Source: Xylona heveae TC161 (lineage: Eukaryota > Ascomycota > Xylonomycetes > Xylonales > Xylonaceae). From it: a DNA stretch of 64,000 nt. The notes below the pieces were generated by a model. That model made no database searches. It worked only from the letters and a program-made list of their open reading frames with translations, and was not told the origin of the DNA. Both the position numbers and the translations under genes were made by a program. The stretch spans positions 1,488,001 to 1,552,000 of the forward strand of contig NW_017264197.1 of assembly GCF_001619985.1 (NCBI RefSeq), written 5' to 3'. Shown in pieces: positions 58,101 through 64,000 of the stretch (position 1 is the stretch's first letter; the number at the start of each line of letters is the position of its first letter).

Positions 58101-61100
58101 ATGGCGGACTACGGCACGCAACAAGGCCGGAATTACCGACCTAACAACTATGGGCATGCGTCTTCCTACCAGAGGGATGCTGCATTCTCATCCATTTTTG
58201 GCGCGACGCCCCCCACGGGGCGTTCCCAGACCATGACATCGCAACCTGCACCAATCTCCCTGCCACGCTCGCAGACGATGGTGAATCTGCAGACATCAGA
58301 GGTGGGGATGCAACGAGGTGGCATCCCAGCGCGACCACCGCCAAACGGCACCGGTCAAGCTTCGACTGGTTCCTACTATCAGGGACCACGTCTGCCCGGT
58401 GCGCAGGTCTCATCGCAGCCACAGCCTCAATATCTTCCACAACCTCTTCATCCAGACCGTCGCCCATACCCACAACCACAACGTGTCGACCCACGACAGC
58501 CCGTTCCGCAATCATACAACAAACCTGTGCCAAATCGAGGGTATCCTGCAGGCCCCGCGGTTAATTCGGACCCCTTTCGATCACGGTCCATGGCCGCTTC
58601 CATGGCTCCGCCACCGCTTCAGAGCCCTCCAAGCGAGTATTCAATGGCTCCAGCCAATGCATTCCGTCAGCCTTCCTTTCAATCAAGCACAGCACGGACG
58701 ACTGCTCAAGGGAGAATCGTTCCGGAGAGGCATGATGAACGCGCCATGTCAATGACCTCGTTCTCCTCAGACCGAGACCGTCATCAGACCATGAGCGGGA
58801 GAGTCATACCGAGCCGGAGAAGGGAGTCTGTACCAGAATTGGACTCGACCGAGACCTCATCGGAGCGATCCGTCGTCCCAGCGCCATCATTGAGTGCGGC
58901 AGCCAAGGCCCGATTCCCAAGCTACAGCTCTACGCAAAGCACCGCGCGTAGCATGTCAATGGCTTCGACAACAGTTGCCTCTCCGTCAGAGAGAAACGAC
59001 TCAATGCAGAATCGACCGCCGGTCGCTAAGACTATGAGCAACAGTAGCCAGAATGCAGTCGTAACCACCGCCCAACGACGTGCACCATTGGTCTATCCGG
59101 CGCTCCTGTCAAAGGTGGCCGATACTTTTCGAGAGCGCATTAACGTGGGAGAGCGCAGCAAGAACGATTTGACGTACAAGAGCGCGTTTACCGGACAGGA
59201 GGCTGTGGATTTGATTGCATACATCATCAAGACAACGGACCGTAATCTCGCTCTCCTCCTCGGAAGAGCCCTGGATGCGCAAAAATTCTTCCACGACGTG
59301 ACCTACGATCATCGGCTGCGGGATTCCCCCTTTGAGCTTTATCAGTTCCGGGAGACACTGATGGAGGACTCCTCGGACGTCAATGGTGTTTTTACACTTC
59401 TCACAGAGTGCTACTCGCCTACATGCACGCGCGATCGGCTGTGCTACTCCATTGCCTGTCCTCGGCGATTGGAGCAGCAGGCACGACTAAACCTAAAACC
59501 ACAGCCAGGGTTGAAGAGAGAGGAGTCGCGGTCGAGTCTGCACGCTGAGGAAAATGATGAACAGAAGCTCTGGATCAATACCGTTTCAAAGGAGGTGGCA
59601 GACAGTGTAAGCGACAAGGAAAAGAAGCGCCAAGAAATCATTGCAGAAATCATGTACACCGAGCGCGATTTCGTCAAGGACCTGGAATACCTACGAGACT
59701 TTTGGATGAAGCCCTTGCGATCGACCAATCCTGCCAGCCCCTCTCCAATTCCCGAGCATCGACGCGAAAAATTTATTCGTACCGTCTTTGGAAACTGTCT
59801 CGAGGTCCATGTTGTCAATTCCAAGATGGCCGAGTCTCTCACAAGAAGACAGCAGCAGAACCCAATTGTTCGCAATGTCGGCGATATTTTCCTGGAATTT
59901 GTCCCACGGTTTGACCCTTTTATCAAATATGGTGCAAATCAGCTCTATGGAAAGTATGAATTCGAAAAGGAGAGAGCTTCTAACCCTGCCTTTTCTCGAT
60001 TTGTTGACGAAACGGAGCGATTAAAGGAGTCAAGGAAGCTTGAGCTCAATGGCTATCTAACGAAGCCTACGACTCGATTGGCGAGATATCCACTACTATT
60101 AGAAAACGTCCAGAAATACACTGCAGAAGACAATCCTGACACCAATGATATCCCAAAGGCAATTTCTCTCATCAGGGATTTCTTATCCCGTGTCAACGTC
60201 GAGTCTGGAAAGGCCGAGAACCACTTCAATCTTATGCAGCTCAACCAACAGCTCAAGTTCAGACAGGGAGAGTATGTCGATCTCAAATTGACTGAGGAGA
60301 GTCGACAGCTGCTCTACAAGGGCTCACTGAAGAAGGGGCCTTCGGACAGCGCCGATATTCACGCCTACCTCTTTGATCACGCAGTCTTATTTGTTCGGAC
60401 CAAAGTTGTCAATAAGCGGGAAGAACTCAAGGTTTACCGCAAGCCAATCCCGCTTGAGCTTCTAGTCGTGTTGCAGATGGACGAGTTGTATCCAAAAATG
60501 GGAATTGCAAAGCGGCCATCATCAAGTTTGATACCTGGTTCTTCAAAGAGCATGTCAAACGTGCCAAAGACTGACCTCTCAAGCAAGCAAAGCTATCCGA
60601 TCACCTTTAGGCATCTTGGTAAAGGCGGCTACGACCTCACCTTGTATACTAACACTCATATGCACCGAAAGAAATGGTTGGAGCATATCGACGCCCAACA
60701 GAGGCGATTGCGGGAGCGAAGCAACATTTATACCCAGACCAACCTTTGCGAGAGGTTCTTTAGTGCTGCCAACCGTGTTAACTGCCTTGTTCCCATTGGT
60801 AAGGATTACCCCCCTCACGCTTCCAGACACATACACTCTCGTTTCTCTTGTTCTTTGCTGTATCTAATCCTTGTTTGCTCTCTCCAGATGGTGGTCGGAA
60901 GCTGGTCTTTGGAACGGATAATGGCATTTATCTGTCAGATCGAAAACCCAAAGAAGTGGGAGCGCGGCCCAAGCGCGTTCTCGATGTTAGCAACGTGACC
61001 CAAATTGATGTCCTAGAGGAATATCAATTGCTGCTTGTGCTCTCTAACAAGACTCTCTTCTCCTATCCCTTGGAAGCTCTTGATCCGAACGAGGGCCTCT

Positions 61101-61941
61101 CATCTCAGACCAAGAAGCCCAAGAAGATTGGCCATGTCAACTTCTTCAAGGCTGGCGTCTGCCTTGGGCGTCATCTTGTCTGCTGCGTCAAGACATCTGC
61201 ACTGTCAACAACGATCAAAGTGTTTGAGCCAATGGAGTCGATGCTGAAGAGCAAAAAGAAGCCGGCTCTCAGTAAAATGTTTACTCCTACAACCGACGCA
61301 CTCAAGCCCTTCAAGGTATGGTTATTTTATTGCTCAATGACAGGATTAACGTCTAACCCACATGTCAACAGGAGTTTTACATTCCGACCGAATCCTCCTC
61401 GATCCATTTTCTCAAGTCCAAATTGTGTGTTGGTTGCGCCCGTGGCTTTGAAGTTGTCAGTCTTGAGACGCTCGAGACTCAATCTCTTCTTGACCAAGCC
61501 GATACGTCGTTGGACTTTGTCGCACGCAAAGAAAACATTAAGCCCATTCATATCGAGCGTCTCAGCAGCGAATTTCTCCTCAATTATTCAGACTTTTCCT
61601 TCTTTGTCAACCGCAACGGTTGGCGGGCCCGACCCGATTGGAAGATTACCTGGGAAGGCAACCCTCAGGCCTTTGCTCTTTCTGCGCCCTATATTCTTGC
61701 TTTTGAGCCTAGTTTTATTGAGATTCGTCACGTTGAGACGAGCGCCCTGGTTCATATCCTTACGGCGAAGAACATTCGCATGCTGCATTCCTCAACGAGA
61801 GAGGTGAGTTTCTGACAGCCCCCCAATAAACATCAAACCTGAAATGAATTCTAACTCTGCATCTAGATCCTGTACGCTTACGAGGATGAATCGGGCGAAG
61901 ATGTAGTAGCCAGCCTTGACTTCTGGAGCCGGTCTCAGTAA
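58101..61941 (+). CDS. rom2: Rho1 guanine-nucleotide exchange factor Rom2
   Basis: Four exons (58101-60798, 60888-61315, 61372-61803, 61867-61941) give 1210 residues. Domain order fits Rom2/Rgf: a 330-residue Pro/Gln/Ser-rich N-terminus; a DEP domain at about 340-430 (SAFTGQEAVDLIAYII); a RhoGEF (DH) domain at about 505-700 (RQEIIAEIMYTERDFVKDL, then LNGYLTKPTTRLARYPLLLE); a PH domain at about 730-870; and a C-terminal CNH/citron domain from about 895 (GGRKLVFGTDNGIYLSD to EDVVASLDFWSRSQ). It activates Rho1 at the plasma membrane to drive cell-wall glucan synthesis and the cell-wall-integrity MAP kinase pathway. The last exon encodes only 24 residues. Confidence 0.94.
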
Positions 61942-64000
61942 ATGAAGTCAAAAGCGTCGTTATGTGTTGCCGCTTTAGGACGTCATCTTATTCCATTCGC
62001 CAAACTTAGAAGGCGTATTATTCAGTTCTTCCATCATAATTCCCCAACTACAATGGCTCGACCTGCCTCATACATATTCCGTGGATCGCCTTACTTTTAT
62101 TGTTACATCTCTCACTCTACTTTGAAACACTGCCCGTTAATATTCCCATTCCGCGTGCATTTATTCTAGTTGTTGATGCGAATTATTTTTTTTTTTTTTT
62201 TGCTATTTCTCGATATTCTTCATCAATAGCTTGGTCGTCGGCTTCTACATTTTTCAACCTTTTCTCATCACTTGAGTACCCGTGCTCTTTTTCTCCCTTG
62301 GTCCCTTGTTTTCGCATGGGCAGTCTATTAGAGCTGCGTAACGGCATTCTCTCTATGAATGTGACAGTGGATAACATTGCTGCGAGCGTCGCGGGCCTCT
62401 GGCAAAGATTAATCACTTGGGGTTATGGAGATGGCGTGTTGCTAATGCAACCCCCGATTAACCATTCATTTTGGAAGGAATCAAGACACGCCTCTCGCGA
62501 TGTTTTAGCTAGCGCATCTAGTTTTTTCTTTTCCCTTTGTTTCAAATGTCTTCAGAGAGCGTTTTGCCTTCTGAAAGCAACTGATAGATTTGCGAATTGA
62601 AGGAAGGTTTATAGGTAGAGAAATGAAATGATGGTTTCAGTCAGTTGCCTCGTGGTATGACTTTAGCCAGCTGTCATTAGGGATATGTTTCCATGTCCAA
62701 TTCTTACTGTCGTTCCAGGCAGCAGCTGTAACGCTAAATGACTGATAATTTTGATGCAGGCATGGTGAGATATTTGTCATTGATGCTGTAGTCATGGCTT
62801 ATATGTCTCATTGTCAGATCTTGTTAAATGCAATCCATGTCAGGTGTAGAACAGAGTAAGTGTCATCTCCGGATTGAATAAGTGATAATTCTTCTTCACC
62901 ACTTGTATTTATTCTCGTATCTTCTTTGAATTAGAAATTTGCCAGTCTATCGCGGGCACAGACATCAAAGCTTATGGGGCAGGAGCATGCGCCACAGAGA
63001 TTAGTAATCCGATAAAGCATGGCATAGTGCAATCCAGTTCCACCACACTACTACGAAGCCACTCTGGGTACTTTTTATGGAACACACCAAATCAGTGCGG
63101 TGGCGATGATGGCTTCGATATCCTACATTGACATGCTTATTCCTCCGTCAGCAATCAAATTGGTGCGCTTGATATCCAAAGCACATGGGGCCTGGGGGAC
63201 GGATATGTAGGATTTGGAATCGATGATAATCCACGGTCGCAGTGTCGCGACAGAAACACTCAAATCTTCAAATTTTAGTGCTTTTTGGTGACAAATATGC
63301 AGATCAATGTGAAAAGGAAAGAGTTAACAGCAAGTCTATATAATTTGTCTCATACGGCTTCTCTTTGTCAACTTTGTCAATGATACGAGTATGCTCGTGC
63401 ATAATTGTTATAATACCTGCCCCGTTGAGGAATCACATCATCAAGCCAGTCTGAGTCGAATGCGGTCAGGATCTTATCAAGTTCATTCCGCTTCTATTGA
63501 ATCATTACGATCATAGCTCTTTGCCGATCAAACAATTAGGTACGTGGAAAGATTTTATCAGCCAAGCTTACGTCGCCCTGTGGCGTCGATCCTCGCCTAC
63601 CTGCGAGGAACAGGTTCGGTCACGACGTTGACCTTAATTTCTAAGACTGCGCTTGGATATAGGACCGAAAAGACCGGATCGAAACTCCCTACCGAACTAC
63701 GTTAGAGGTTTGAACGGCAGCGCAACTGTCAAAAGGCCAACGGCGCAACTGCGGTTCGAAGCATTCCCTAGACTCGGAAGGGGTGGATCCACTGTGACGA
63801 GGGAGTCAATTGATTGGGCTCGAGATTATTCCTGGCGCGGTTTAGGAAGATTCTCCGACAGGAAGATTATTATTGCTGAGATCATTGTGCCAAATCTTCA
63901 AGGATTCCCGTGCCTTGAACGACCGGAAAATTGGTCATAGGCGGGTCGGAAGAAGGGATACAGTCGGGCAGGAAAGCACGAGCTAAGGGCAAGGGCCAAG
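61942..64000. other. Terminal region without a recognised gene
   Basis: About 2 kb after rom2. It includes T16-17 near 62186-62202. A 95-codon plus-strand frame at 63653-63940 is basic but matches nothing I know. The right edge could be the promoter or leader of a gene outside the window. Confidence 0.4.

Overview
The window is nuclear DNA from a filamentous ascomycete (Pezizomycotina; protein resemblance suggests Eurotiomycetes or a close relative, which is inference). Genes carry many short introns (mostly 45-130 bases) with fungal splice signals. The protein families are typical of moulds: a Cdc11-type septin, an Ssk1 response regulator, a second PKA catalytic subunit, a Rom2-type Rho GEF, RTA1-like and Zn(II)2Cys6 proteins. 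I recognise twenty-two protein genes. Apart from the start choice of the Whi3-like gene, every spliced model closes in frame from ATG to stop. I found no tRNA, rRNA, CRISPR array, transposon or virus-like element.

Layout. 1-13.5 kb: hemerythrin-like HHE protein (-), PQ-loop membrane protein (+, 13 exons), Ist3/RBMX2 splicing factor (-), dynein light intermediate chain (+), Hsv2-type PROPPIN (-). 14-28 kb: septin AspA/Cdc11 (+), Bax-inhibitor-1 family protein (+), ceramide synthase (-), mitoribosomal mS45/Bot1 protein (-), RTA1-like protein (+), Zn2Cys6 factor (+). 29.7-42 kb: Whi3-like RNA-binding protein (-), a gene-poor 5 kb stretch, CCDC97/DUF2052 protein (-), membrane-anchored spermidine-synthase-like protein (+), rhomboid protease Rbd2/RbdB (+). 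42.8-62 kb: Ssk1 (+), Sat4/Hal4 kinase (+), PKA catalytic subunit of the PkaC2 type (-), V-ATPase c' subunit Vma11 (-), Rom2 (+). The last 2 kb has no recognisable gene.

Most genes are housekeeping or signalling genes and do not form a metabolic cluster. The right third is rich in stress and wall signalling: HOG input (Ssk1), cation homeostasis (Sat4), cAMP/PKA, vacuolar acidification (Vma11) and Rho1 activation (Rom2). Several pairs are divergent and probably share promoters (Ist3/DLIC, Hsv2/septin, mS45/RTA1, DUF2052/spermidine-synthase-like, Vma11/Rom2).

I did not find a convincing new system. The most unusual observations are runs of micro-exons in the PQ-loop and vma11 genes, and a spermidine-synthase-like protein with an N-terminal membrane domain and an atypical active-site segment.
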